Shown piece after piece: positions 53,707 to 63,700 of a stretch of DNA of 64,000 bases. Each line of letters starts with the position of its first letter. The stretch's first letter is position 1. A program made the translations under genes and the position numbers. The notes beneath the pieces are model-generated. The model saw only the letters and a list, made by a program, of their open reading frames with translations, did no database searches and had not been told where the DNA came from. The stretch comes from UBA4416 sp040387555 (GTDB lineage Bacteria; Bacteroidota; Bacteroidia; B-17B0; Aurantibacillaceae), in NCBI GenBank assembly GCA_040387555.1, contig JAZKDO010000007.1:62001-126000 (forward strand), read 5' to 3'.

Positions 53707-54156
53707 ACAACATGAATATTTCCGGTGAGTAAAAATAGCTCTTGAGTAAGCGCGAACAATATGATCCTTCTAATGGCACTACTTTCATTTTTTTTCATTT
53801 GGCAAGCCCAATTGATCTGCAAAAGTAAGTTCGTCCTTCAACCTGTTTTGTAAATTGTACTTGAGGTCCGTCACTGTTAAGGTTTTGTTTTTTCTATAGA
53901 TCTATCTTTTAAAAAATAATGCAGTTATAGAGAGTTACGTGCTTCCTTGAAATTGTAAAATATTTTAATATTGTAGTTTTATTTTTTGGTTTTTCAATCA
54001 ATCTCTCTATGAAACAGTTGTATCCAAACTATGATGACAGTATTATGTGTGCAACATTATATTTTTCGGTTTTATAGAAACATTCATATTTTCCCACCCC
54101 TGACCTTAAAAAAATGGTGACTGGCTAATTAGAAATAATTTAAATCGTTAAGAACG

Positions 54157-54164
54157 TAGGTTTG
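54157..54164 (+). promoter_or_regulatory. -7 box TAGGTTTG of the adhesin gene
   Basis: This is a perfect TAnnTTTG match 37 bp before ATG 54201. The alternative TTG start (54162) lies inside this box, which supports ATG 54201. The -33 element is weak. Confidence 0.4.
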
Positions 54165-54200
54165 ATAGCCCTTAGTTATCAACCCTATAATTTCTTGACC

Positions 54201-57200
54201 ATGATTAAAAATTTATTCCAAAAATTAATTGGCTTTACATTGGTGTTAATACCTTCAGTTGTGTTGAGCCAGGCGCCAAATCTTGGAGCCGCATCGAGCT
54301 TCGCTTTATTTACTTCTGTCGGCAACCTCAGTAATTCTGGTGGCGGTTCTACAATAACAGGAAATGTCGGCACAAATTCAGGCATTGTGGGTAGTCTTGG
54401 CACCGTGAATGGTTCCGTTCATGTGGCCAATGCTACAACTGCTCAGGCAGCTACCGATCTTAGTAACGCTTATAGTTATTTAAGTGGTCTGAGCTGTGGG
54501 TCTACATTAGGAACCGCTCTAGGCACAGGGCAGGTACTCGCTCCGAATGTACATTGTATTAACGCCGCAGCTACGTTAACAGGAACGTTGACACTGGATG
54601 GCCAGTTCAATCCGAATTCAATATTTATCATTAAAATAAATAGTGGAGGATTAACAGTTGCCAATAATGCAAGAGTTGTTTTGACGAATTCCGCGTCTAT
54701 CTGTAACGTTTACTGGCAGGTAAACGGTCCGGTAACAATGGGTACCGGTGTTATTTTCAGAGGGACGATTCTTGCTAATGGTTCAATTAGTACAGACAAT
54801 ATGACGCAGCAATTTGGGAGAGGTCTTTCTCTTGGCGGAGCAATTACTTTGAAAAATAATTCCATATCTGTGAGTTTGCCCCCTGTAGCCTCAGTCATTT
54901 CAGCAGCTAGCAGTGCCACTTTTTGTACCGGTGGGAATGTGGTGTTAACAGGCAACAGTGGAGGAACGTGGAGCAATGCATCAACTGCATCATCTATCAC
55001 CGTCAGTTCGGCCGGCACTTATTATGTAACCAACACAACCATGTGTGGAAGCACTAACTCCAATTCAATTTCTGTAGTGGTTAATCCTTTACCTACAGTA
55101 GCGGTTAATAGTGGAACCATTTGCAGAGGAGGTTCGATTACGCTCACGGCAAGCGGTGCCAGTACATATTCCTGGGCACCAGGTGCAAGCTTAAGTTCAA
55201 CCAGTGGAACGACTGTTTCAGCTAGCCCCACCGTTAGCACCATATACACGGTCACCGGTACAAGTGCGGCGGGTTGTGTAAAAACAGCTACTTCGTCAGT
55301 TACCGTTGTTCAAACTCCAACCATTAGTGTTAACTCAACCTCACTCTGTGCCGGTACTTCTAAAACCTTAACGGCCACGGGTGCCGTTACATATACGTGG
55401 AGCCCCCCTTCTGGTTTAAGTGGCGTAAATGGGTTCTCAGTTATTGCCAATCCAACGATTACCACAACATATACTATTTCAGGAACAAATGCAGGTGGCT
55501 GCACCAATACTACCGTGGCAACAGTGACCGTTGTGCCAAACCCAACGGTGTCTGTGAGTTCAGGAACAATATGCAGCGGGAATTCAACCACCTTAACGGC
55601 AACCGGTGCAACTACTTTTTCATGGAGCCCGTCTACCGGCATAAATTCAACAACAAGTGCATCTGTTGTAGCGAATCCAACACTAACCACTACGTATACC
55701 ATATCAGGAACGACCGATGGTTGTGTACATACTACTACAACCACACTAACTGTTAACCCTTTGCCTACAGCTACCATTTCGGCTAGTGGTTCAACTACTT
55801 TTTGCCAGGGCGATTCAGTGATCTTAACGGCAAGTCCGGGCGCAAGCTATTTATGGTCTACAACGGCCACTACGCAAAGCATATCAGTTTCCACATCAGG
55901 TACTTATTCCGTGGTTGTTACAGATGCTAATGGCTGTTTTGCTTCTTCCGCAGCGGCTACGGTGGTGGTAAATCCATTACCACCTGTTTCTGTCAACAGT
56001 GGAACAATTTGTAGTGGTAATTCAATTGCACTCAACGTCAGTGGTGCCGACACATATTCATGGAGTCCTGGAACAGGTTTAGATAATACCACGGGCGCAA
56101 ATGTAATAGCAAGTCCATCAATCACTACCATTTATACCGCTACTGGAACAATAAGCATGACGGGCTGCAGTGCTTCAACAACTGCTACCGTAACTGTTTA
56201 TCCAATACCTGTTTTATCTATTAACTCATCCACAATTTGTGCGGGCAGCTCTGCCACTTTAATGGTAAATGGCGCCACTACGTATTCATGGGAACCGGGA
56301 GCAAGCTTAAGTGCCACCAGTGGCGCTACGGTTATGGCGAATCCTACAATCACAACTATTTATACAGTTTCAGGATCAACGGATGGTTGTACCGGAGTGG
56401 AAACAGCCACCGTGGTTGTCAACCCATTACCAACGGCCACCATATCTGCCAGTGGACCAATTGTCTTCTGTCAAGGTGATTCAGTGATTCTTACATCCAG
56501 TATTGGTACTAATTATGTGTGGTCTAACGGTGCCTTCACTCAAAGTATTTCTGTTCTCAATTCAGGCGACTATTCAGTAACGGTGACAGACGCAAATGGT
56601 TGCTCTGCAACATCAGCGGTTAGTTCTGTCACAGTAAATCCACTTCCGGTTATTATCGTGAATGATGGTTTTGTTTGCAGCGGCGATTCAGTTGCTTTAA
56701 TAGCAATGGGAGCCAGTACGTATTCCTGGTCACCGGATACGGGCTTAAACGCCACAACCGGAGCAACAGTTATTGCTAAACCATCAGGAACAATGGTATA
56801 TACGGTGACGGGCACAAACACGGATGGTTGTTTGAGTACATCAACTTCCACAGTAACAGTGGCGCCAACTATTTCTCTTACTGTCAATTCTGCTTCTTTA
56901 TGTATCGGAAGTTCAACAAGCTTAACGGCCACAGGAGCAAATACCTATTCATGGAGTCCTTCTACAGGATTGGATGCTACCAGTGGTTCGATGGTGATGG
57001 CTAATCCCACTGTCACCACTATTTATACGATCACCGGAACAGCAGGAACCTGTTCAATATCTACTACAGCTACGGTGACTGTCAATGCCTTACCGGTTGT
57101 ATCCATCAATGTTGGTGGTCCTACTACTTTCTGTGATGGCGATTCAGTGACGTTGACGGCAAGCGCGGGAATCAGCTACGCCTGGTCAAACAGTGCAACC

Positions 57201-60146
57201 ACACAAAGCATTTCAGTAATGGTACAAGGTAATTATTCTGTTACTGTAACTGATGCCAATGGCTGTTCAGCAACTTCTTCAGTGGTAGCAGTAACGGTTA
57301 ATCCATTGCCTACTGCCTCTATTACAGGTAACAGTTCAACCACTTTTTGCCAGGGTGATTCTGTCACGCTTGTATCAAGTTTAGGGACAAGTTATCTATG
57401 GTCAACTAGTGCCATCACTCAAAGCATTACCGTATATTCGGGAGGCAATTATTCTGTGACCGTAACGGGTGCCAATGGTTGTATGGCTACTTCGAGTGTT
57501 ACTACGGTTGTAGTAAACCCATTACCAACAGCTACTATTTCTGTTAGCGGGTCCCTTGTCTTCTGTCAGGGAGATTCAGTGATTCTTACATCCAGTATTG
57601 GTACTAGTTATTTGTGGTCTAACGGTGCCATCACTCAAAGTATTTCTGTTCTCAATTCAGGCGACTATTCAGTAACGGTTACAGACGCAAATGGTTGTTC
57701 CGCTACTTCTGCAGCAATTTCAGCCACGGTGAATGTGTTACCAGTTGTAACGGTGAACGATGGTTTTGTCTGCAGCGGCGATTCCGTTACCTTAACAGCA
57801 ACCGGAGCCAGTACGTATTCATGGTCACCGGCAGTAAGCTTGAACGCTACAACCGGAGCAACAGTTATTGCTAAACCATCTGGAACAACGGTATATACGG
57901 TGACGGGAACAAACACGGATGGTTGTTTGAGTACATCAACTTCCACAGTAACAGTGGCGCCAACTATTTCTCTTACTGTCAATTCTGCTTCTTTATGTAT
58001 CGGAAGTTCAACAAGCTTAACGGCCACAGGAGCAAATACCTATTCATGGAGTCCTTCTACAGGATTGGATGCTACCAGTGGTTCGATGGTGATGGCTAAT
58101 CCCACTGTCACCACTATTTATACGATCACCGGAACAGCAGGAACCTGTTCAATATCTACTACAGCTACGGTGACTGTCAATGCCTTACCGGTTGTATCCA
58201 TCAATGTTGGTGGTCCTACTACTTTCTGTGATGGCGATTCAGTGGCGCTGACAGCAAGTGCAGGAAGCAGCTACGCCTGGTCAAACAGTGCAACCACACA
58301 AAGCATTTCAGTAATGCTACAAGATAATTATTCTGTTACTGTAACTGATGCCAATGGCTGTTCAGCAACTTCTTCTGTGGTAACAGTAACGGTTAATCAA
58401 TTGCCTATTATTACTGCCAATGATGGCTATATTTGTAATGGAGGATCTGCCTTGCTCACTGCAATGGGAGCTAGCACTTATACTTGGTCGCCGGGCACGG
58501 GCTTAAGTTCAATGAATGGAGCCACGGTCACCGCAACACCGTCTGTAAATACAACCTACACCCTAATGGGTACCAATTCAAATGGCTGTGTGAATCAGAC
58601 AACGGTATCAGTTAGCATCGTGGCTGATTTAACATTGACAGTAAACTCGGCTACTATTTGTGAAGGCACTTCAGTAACATTGAATGCAACCGGCGCAACT
58701 AATTATTCATGGAGTCCTTCAGTTGGTTTAAATTCTACAACGGGCGCATCAGTTTCAGCGAATCCTACCATTACCACAACGTATACCGTTACAGGAAGTG
58801 GAGGAAACTGCACAACTACCACTACTCTAACGGTGACCGTCAAAGCAGCACCTACCGCCACCATTTCTGCCAATGGCCCTCTTGTTTTCTGTCAGGGTAA
58901 CGCAGTGACGCTAACCTCAAGCATGGGAAGCAGCTATTTATGGTCTGAGGGATCTACCACGCCAAGTATTGTAATCAATTCCTCCGGAGATTATTCAGTG
59001 GAAGTAACAGGTGCCAATGGATGTTCAGCGACTTCTTCAGTGGCAGCGGTAGTAGTGAATCCAATACCTTCTGTTACTGTCACGGCAAGTGGTTCAACCA
59101 CCATATGCCAGGGCGAGAATGTAATTTTAACCGCAAGTGGCGGAAGTAGTTATCTATGGTCTAATAGTGCAACGTCGCAAAGTATCATGATTTCAAGTGC
59201 AGGAAACTTCACGGTTAAAGTTACGGATGCTAATGGATGTACAGGGACTTCTGCAGTGACAAGTATCTCTGTAAATTTAACTCCAACTATTGCGGTGAAT
59301 GTGAACGGGCCAACAACTTTCTGTCAGGGTAAATCAGTAACTCTTACCGCTAGCCCGGCTACCGGATACTTATGGTCAAATAATGATACCACACAAACTA
59401 TAGTAGTTGCTACAGCAGGAGATTACTCGGTTACTATTACAGATTCCAATGGATGTATGGTGAATTCATCCGTAACAACCGTGAGTGTAAATCCGGCTCC
59501 ATTTGTTGACCTGGGTGCTGACACTACGGTCTGCGGTTGCATTTTATTAAACGCATTCAACCCCGGAGCATCCTATAGCTGGAACACCGGTGCAGATTAT
59601 TCGATGATTAATGTATGTTATCCTGGAACCTATTGGGTAAGCGTTAGCAATGGAATTTGCATCACAAGAGATACGATTCATGTAGTTGCATATTCAATAC
59701 CGCTGGTTAATATTTCAGTAGCATCAGGTTCAGTTTCTATACTTAATGCTGGAAATCCAGGCGCGTCCTATTTATGGAACACTGGAGAAACTACACAAAC
59801 AATACTGGCAGACAGTGCAGGTAAATACTATGTAACAGTAACTAACCAGGCGGGATGCCAGGGTTCAGATACCTTATACCTGGGAATTGTCGGTATTAAA
59901 GAAGGGGTAAGTTCAGGCAATCAGGTAAAAATATACCCGAATCCAAATAACGGAATCTTCACCATTGATCTGTTAGATGACAAAGAAATAGAAATCACCA
60001 ATATCTTAGGAGAAAGAATTAGGGAGCAGTTACTTGTGAGAGGAAAAAATCAGATCAGTCTCGAAGATCAGGCTGATGGTATTTATTTCGTAAAGATCAG
60101 GTATGATCACGGACAAGAGACTATAAAGATTCTAAAAGGAAACTAG
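54201..60146 (+). CDS. Giant adhesin with DUF3494 ice-binding-like domain, T9SS type A sorting domain
   Basis: The ATG at 54201 is used (MIKNLFQKLIGF...SQ signal peptide, 24 residues). The mature protein begins with a DUF3494 ice-binding-protein-like fold (about 25-230: LGAASSFALF, GNVGTNSG, ...GTILANGSIS). About 1,600 residues of Ig-like modules follow, with recurring signatures SGTICSGNS, TYSWSP and YTVTGT. The C-terminus is a T9SS type A sorting domain (KIYPNPNNGIFTI, ADGIYFVKI). The IBP fold binds ice in some bacteria and fungi; here it might bind another surface. The protein of 1981 residues is surface exposed. A 365-residue unit is duplicated internally (1095-bp offset). Confidence 0.92.
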   Translation: MIKNLFQKLIGFTLVLIPSVVLSQAPNLGAASSFALFTSVGNLSNSGGGSTITGNVGTNSGIVGSLGTVNGSVHVANATTAQAATDLSNAYSYLSGLSCGSTLGTALGTGQVLAPNVHCINAAATLTGTLTLDGQFNPNSIFIIKINSGGLTVANNARVVLTNSASICNVYWQVNGPVTMGTGVIFRGTILANGSISTDNMTQQFGRGLSLGGAITLKNNSISVSLPPVASVISAASSATFCTGGNVVLTGNSGGTWSNASTASSITVSSAGTYYVTNTTMCGSTNSNSISVVVNPLPTVAVNSGTICRGGSITLTASGASTYSWAPGASLSSTSGTTVSASPTVSTIYTVTGTSAAGCVKTATSSVTVVQTPTISVNSTSLCAGTSKTLTATGAVTYTWSPPSGLSGVNGFSVIANPTITTTYTISGTNAGGCTNTTVATVTVVPNPTVSVSSGTICSGNSTTLTATGATTFSWSPSTGINSTTSASVVANPTLTTTYTISGTTDGCVHTTTTTLTVNPLPTATISASGSTTFCQGDSVILTASPGASYLWSTTATTQSISVSTSGTYSVVVTDANGCFASSAAATVVVNPLPPVSVNSGTICSGNSIALNVSGADTYSWSPGTGLDNTTGANVIASPSITTIYTATGTISMTGCSASTTATVTVYPIPVLSINSSTICAGSSATLMVNGATTYSWEPGASLSATSGATVMANPTITTIYTVSGSTDGCTGVETATVVVNPLPTATISASGPIVFCQGDSVILTSSIGTNYVWSNGAFTQSISVLNSGDYSVTVTDANGCSATSAVSSVTVNPLPVIIVNDGFVCSGDSVALIAMGASTYSWSPDTGLNATTGATVIAKPSGTMVYTVTGTNTDGCLSTSTSTVTVAPTISLTVNSASLCIGSSTSLTATGANTYSWSPSTGLDATSGSMVMANPTVTTIYTITGTAGTCSISTTATVTVNALPVVSINVGGPTTFCDGDSVTLTASAGISYAWSNSATTQSISVMVQGNYSVTVTDANGCSATSSVVAVTVNPLPTASITGNSSTTFCQGDSVTLVSSLGTSYLWSTSAITQSITVYSGGNYSVTVTGANGCMATSSVTTVVVNPLPTATISVSGSLVFCQGDSVILTSSIGTSYLWSNGAITQSISVLNSGDYSVTVTDANGCSATSAAISATVNVLPVVTVNDGFVCSGDSVTLTATGASTYSWSPAVSLNATTGATVIAKPSGTTVYTVTGTNTDGCLSTSTSTVTVAPTISLTVNSASLCIGSSTSLTATGANTYSWSPSTGLDATSGSMVMANPTVTTIYTITGTAGTCSISTTATVTVNALPVVSINVGGPTTFCDGDSVALTASAGSSYAWSNSATTQSISVMLQDNYSVTVTDANGCSATSSVVTVTVNQLPIITANDGYICNGGSALLTAMGASTYTWSPGTGLSSMNGATVTATPSVNTTYTLMGTNSNGCVNQTTVSVSIVADLTLTVNSATICEGTSVTLNATGATNYSWSPSVGLNSTTGASVSANPTITTTYTVTGSGGNCTTTTTLTVTVKAAPTATISANGPLVFCQGNAVTLTSSMGSSYLWSEGSTTPSIVINSSGDYSVEVTGANGCSATSSVAAVVVNPIPSVTVTASGSTTICQGENVILTASGGSSYLWSNSATSQSIMISSAGNFTVKVTDANGCTGTSAVTSISVNLTPTIAVNVNGPTTFCQGKSVTLTASPATGYLWSNNDTTQTIVVATAGDYSVTITDSNGCMVNSSVTTVSVNPAPFVDLGADTTVCGCILLNAFNPGASYSWNTGADYSMINVCYPGTYWVSVSNGICITRDTIHVVAYSIPLVNISVASGSVSILNAGNPGASYLWNTGETTQTILADSAGKYYVTVTNQAGCQGSDTLYLGIVGIKEGVSSGNQVKIYPNPNNGIFTIDLLDDKEIEITNILGERIREQLLVRGKNQISLEDQADGIYFVKIRYDHGQETIKILKGN
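56814..58244 (+). repeat. Internal duplication within the adhesin (1095-bp offset)
   Basis: Nucleotides about 56814-57149 and 57909-58244 look identical by eye. The surrounding modules remain similar from about 56450 and 57545 onward. The offset of 1095 bp equals 365 codons, so the frame is kept. This is consistent with recent recombination between repeats. Confidence 0.8.
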
Positions 60147-60183
60147 TGCTTCTACTATCATAAATAATAGCTACCTGAATTAC

Positions 60184-60222
60184 AAAGCCCCGGAAGATAA
60201 TCTTTCGGGGCTTTATTTCTTT
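60184..60222 (+). terminator. Rho-independent terminator of the adhesin gene
   Basis: AAAGCCCCG...CGGGGCTTT forms a strong stem 38 bp after the stop codon and is followed by a T-rich tail. Confidence 0.85.
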
Positions 60223-60598
60223 AATAAATGTTGGTCTTCATTAACCTGCCTTGTTTTCAATGCGATTGATTTAGATTGAAGGTTTGTAATAAATTTCAGT
60301 GGAAGGTCGAGCGTTCCCGTCTCTGAATTGCAGTTGATAAAGAAAGAATCGTCAAAAAAATTGTGATTGAGTAATTTACTTAATACCAGAAAATGATTAA
60401 GCAACTTTCTCTAACTAATTTCTAAAAAGTGTTCGACTTCCTTTGGGATATAAACTTCTGAAATGTGGACCCGGAGAGATTAGCTACGCTGATCCCTCCT
60501 GTCCCGAAGGCATAATGAAAACCTTATTTTGCTATGCAAAGTGTATTTTTTGTTTTTTCGCACAATCTCAAGCAAGCTTGGATTGGCTTAAAAAACAA

Positions 60599-60688
60599 AA
60601 AACCCGCCAAAAGGCAGGTTTTCATTTATTAGTGGAGAAAGCAGACGTATTATCGAACAAATTTTGGTTGGAAGTCAATAAGTTAGCT
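60599..60688 (+). repeat. Hairpin plus 66-bp direct repeat (right copy)
   Basis: AAAACCCGCC...GGCAGGTTTT (60599-60622) precedes the 66-bp segment 60623-60688, 62/66 identical to 53641-53706. The rest of 60147-60753 contains the terminator and weak ORFs only; the 93-residue frame 60443-60724 is not supported. Confidence 0.8.
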
Positions 60689-60753
60689 CTTTTGTATAAA
60701 ATTATTTTCGCTAAAAATATCTGACAAGTTCCCTACGATTTTCGCCACAAATA

Positions 60754-63700
60754 TTATCTCACTAACGTCAAATGACCTTTATAAACTTTTGATTGATCAT
60801 TAAACTTAGTTATTTTAACTAAGTAAAAATAAACACCCTCTGGTGCTTTTGCTCCGTTTGGAACAATTCCATTCCATGAAAAATCAGTATCATTAGAATG
60901 AAATAACTTTAAACCCCATCGATCATATATTTCACATTCAAAAGCTTTTATATTGTTGGCTTTTATTTTAAACAGGTCATTAGACTGATCCGAATCAGGG
61001 GAAAATATATTGGGAATTAAAATATCATCTCCACACCCCTCTTTTAACACAATTAAAATACTGTCCTTATTGGAACAGGAATTTACATCTGTGATAGTGA
61101 CAACGTATTGAGTATTTACTTCTAAAGTAGCTGACGGTGATGAGCATGATTTACAACTTAAACCTGCTGAAGGCTGCCAATTAAACGCACCATTACCAAA
61201 TACCTGCATTAAAAACTCTTCTCCTTCACAAACGGAGTCAATTGCTTGTATAGAAAGGGAGGGTAACTGGTATACATGTATCGGAACAGATAGAGAATCT
61301 TTGCATATTCCACTATTAGTACCTGATAAGGTATAATTTATATTAGCTATTGGGGTTATTACTACATTAGCGAAATTAAATTGAGTAGAGCCTAGGTTCC
61401 AGTGAAATTGATCTGCGCCATTTGCTACCAAAGTAATGATGTCACCAGCACATAATGATGAAGGTCCTGTTACCTGCAATTGAGGCAAAGGAATGATTTT
61501 AAGCGTATAGCTAACTGAATCAATGCAATTATGGCTATCAGTACCTATAACAGTATAACTCAATGTTTGATCAGGGCCTGCAACCACATTACTTCCTGTA
61601 GAAGAGCCTAAGCCCGTATTTGGGATCCAATCATAACTAATAGCGCCAGTAGCGTTTAATAAAGTATTTAATCCTTTACAGATAGAATCATTTCCACTCA
61701 CACTAACAACCGGCAATGAATGAACAAAAACCGATACAGTATTACTGGAGCTGCAATTAGAATTAGTGGTACCTGTGACTGAATAAACTGTTGCAGTTTG
61801 GGGTGACGCAGTAATTGTATTGCCAGCTGATGCGTTTAAACTCAAGGAGGGTGACCAGCTGTAAGTATCAGCTCCTTGTGCTTCCAAAATGGTTGATTGG
61901 TTCAAACAAATACTGTCATTTAGTGATGAAACCACTATTGTAGGATAACCAAAGTAAATTTGTTGTTCTTGCACACAACCTAAAAAACTATCTGTTATAG
62001 TACAGGTGTATGAACCTGAAGGAATGTTAGTGACACTATTAGTAGTTGCACCATTACTCCAATTGTAAGTATATGGCGCCCAACCGGAATATGGTTGAGC
62101 AACGATAGTATCATTATTACTGCAGCCTGTAGTTGATAGATTTATTGATGTATATGGATTTGTAAATTTGCCAATAACGCAATAAGATGCGGCGAATGGC
62201 GAAAGCACATTACTGGGTGCCCCTTGAAAAAAGGCGCCACCACCAGGATTTTTAATGCATTTCGAAGAGTAGGTTAATAACAAGGCCGGAGTTGAATAAT
62301 TATACATGCCTTGTTGTCCTGTATAAAACAAATTTCCTTTATTATCACATGTTAATTCCATGGTCATTTCATTCCCCGCCCCACCAAAATAGGTACCCCA
62401 CTTTAATGCGCCTGAATTTGAAAATGCTGAAATAAACATGTCAGGATTGGAAGTGGATAAATCAGCACAAAAGGTACTGTCGTAATAAGCACCATTGCCA
62501 GGATTTTTAACCGGCATCGGAGGACACGTAGAACAATAAGATTGTGCTATAATTGAAAGATAGATTTCTTCGCACGATCCAAGTGTTAAAGAACTCATTC
62601 CAAAGGCTCCCCAAGTGCCAACATAGGTGGCCCAAACCATTTGCCCATTAGTATTAAATTTTGAAATAATTATGTCCGTCATTGGATTAGCCGCTACAAA
62701 ATATGCTCCACCACCCGGATTAACAGTTGGAAAACCTACTCTAAAATTACCAGTCATAAATAAATTTCCTGACCTATCACAAACGATAGAACTTAATCCA
62801 CCCCCTCCCATTATTCCGGAAATATATGTAGACCAAATCGGTTGACAATTTGCGTTTAATTTTAAAATGAAACTGCTATAACTACCACTTCCTGTAGTTA
62901 ATGTACCTTGAAAAAAAGCACTGCCACCGGGATTTAAGGTAAACATATTGGAGGAAGTAGTTCTACCGCCAACATATGTATTGCCCAAATGATCACAATC
63001 GATTGACATCCCTTCATCCTGGCCATCTCCTCCAAAAAAAGTAGATAATATCCTATTACCTGAATTTGAAAATTTAAGTATTACCCCTTCACTTGCATTT
63101 ACATTATTATAATTAAAGCTTGATTGAAATAATGCTCCACCTCCAGGATTAAATAATGGAAAATTGGTTGACCTTGTTAAACCTGTAAAATAAACATTAT
63201 TATAAATATCAATTCCTATTGCTTGTGGTATCTCCTTTGTATCTCCACCGTAATAGGTTCCCCATAAATATTGACCAGAATTTGAAAATTTACCCAAGAA
63301 CAAATCATCATCCCAATTTGACGTACCATTAATGGTATCAAAATAGCCGCCTCCTCCAGCATCTTTCAACGGTAAATTCACTGATGCCGTTTGGGCAAGT
63401 ATAAAGAAATCCCCAGTTTTATCGCACTTAATTTTTTTACCTGTTTCAATCTGGCCGCCTCCAAAATAAGTTGCCCATAATAATTTTCCTGCATTTGTAA
63501 ATTTCAAAATAAACATATCGCCATGGCCTCCGCCATTTGCACCGCCGTAAGTTCCTTGAAAATAAGATAATGAGTCATAAGATTGCAGTGGAATGTCTAC
63601 AGCAGCAGTATTGCCCAGTACGAATAAATTACCTATTGAATCAGTCGTAACAGATACACCTTCTCCTAAATGGGTGCCCCCATAGTATGTTCCCCACCAT

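Noticed and set aside
60443..60724. 93-residue plus-strand ORF
   Set aside because: It reads through a terminator hairpin and the 66-bp direct repeat; composition is not protein-like.
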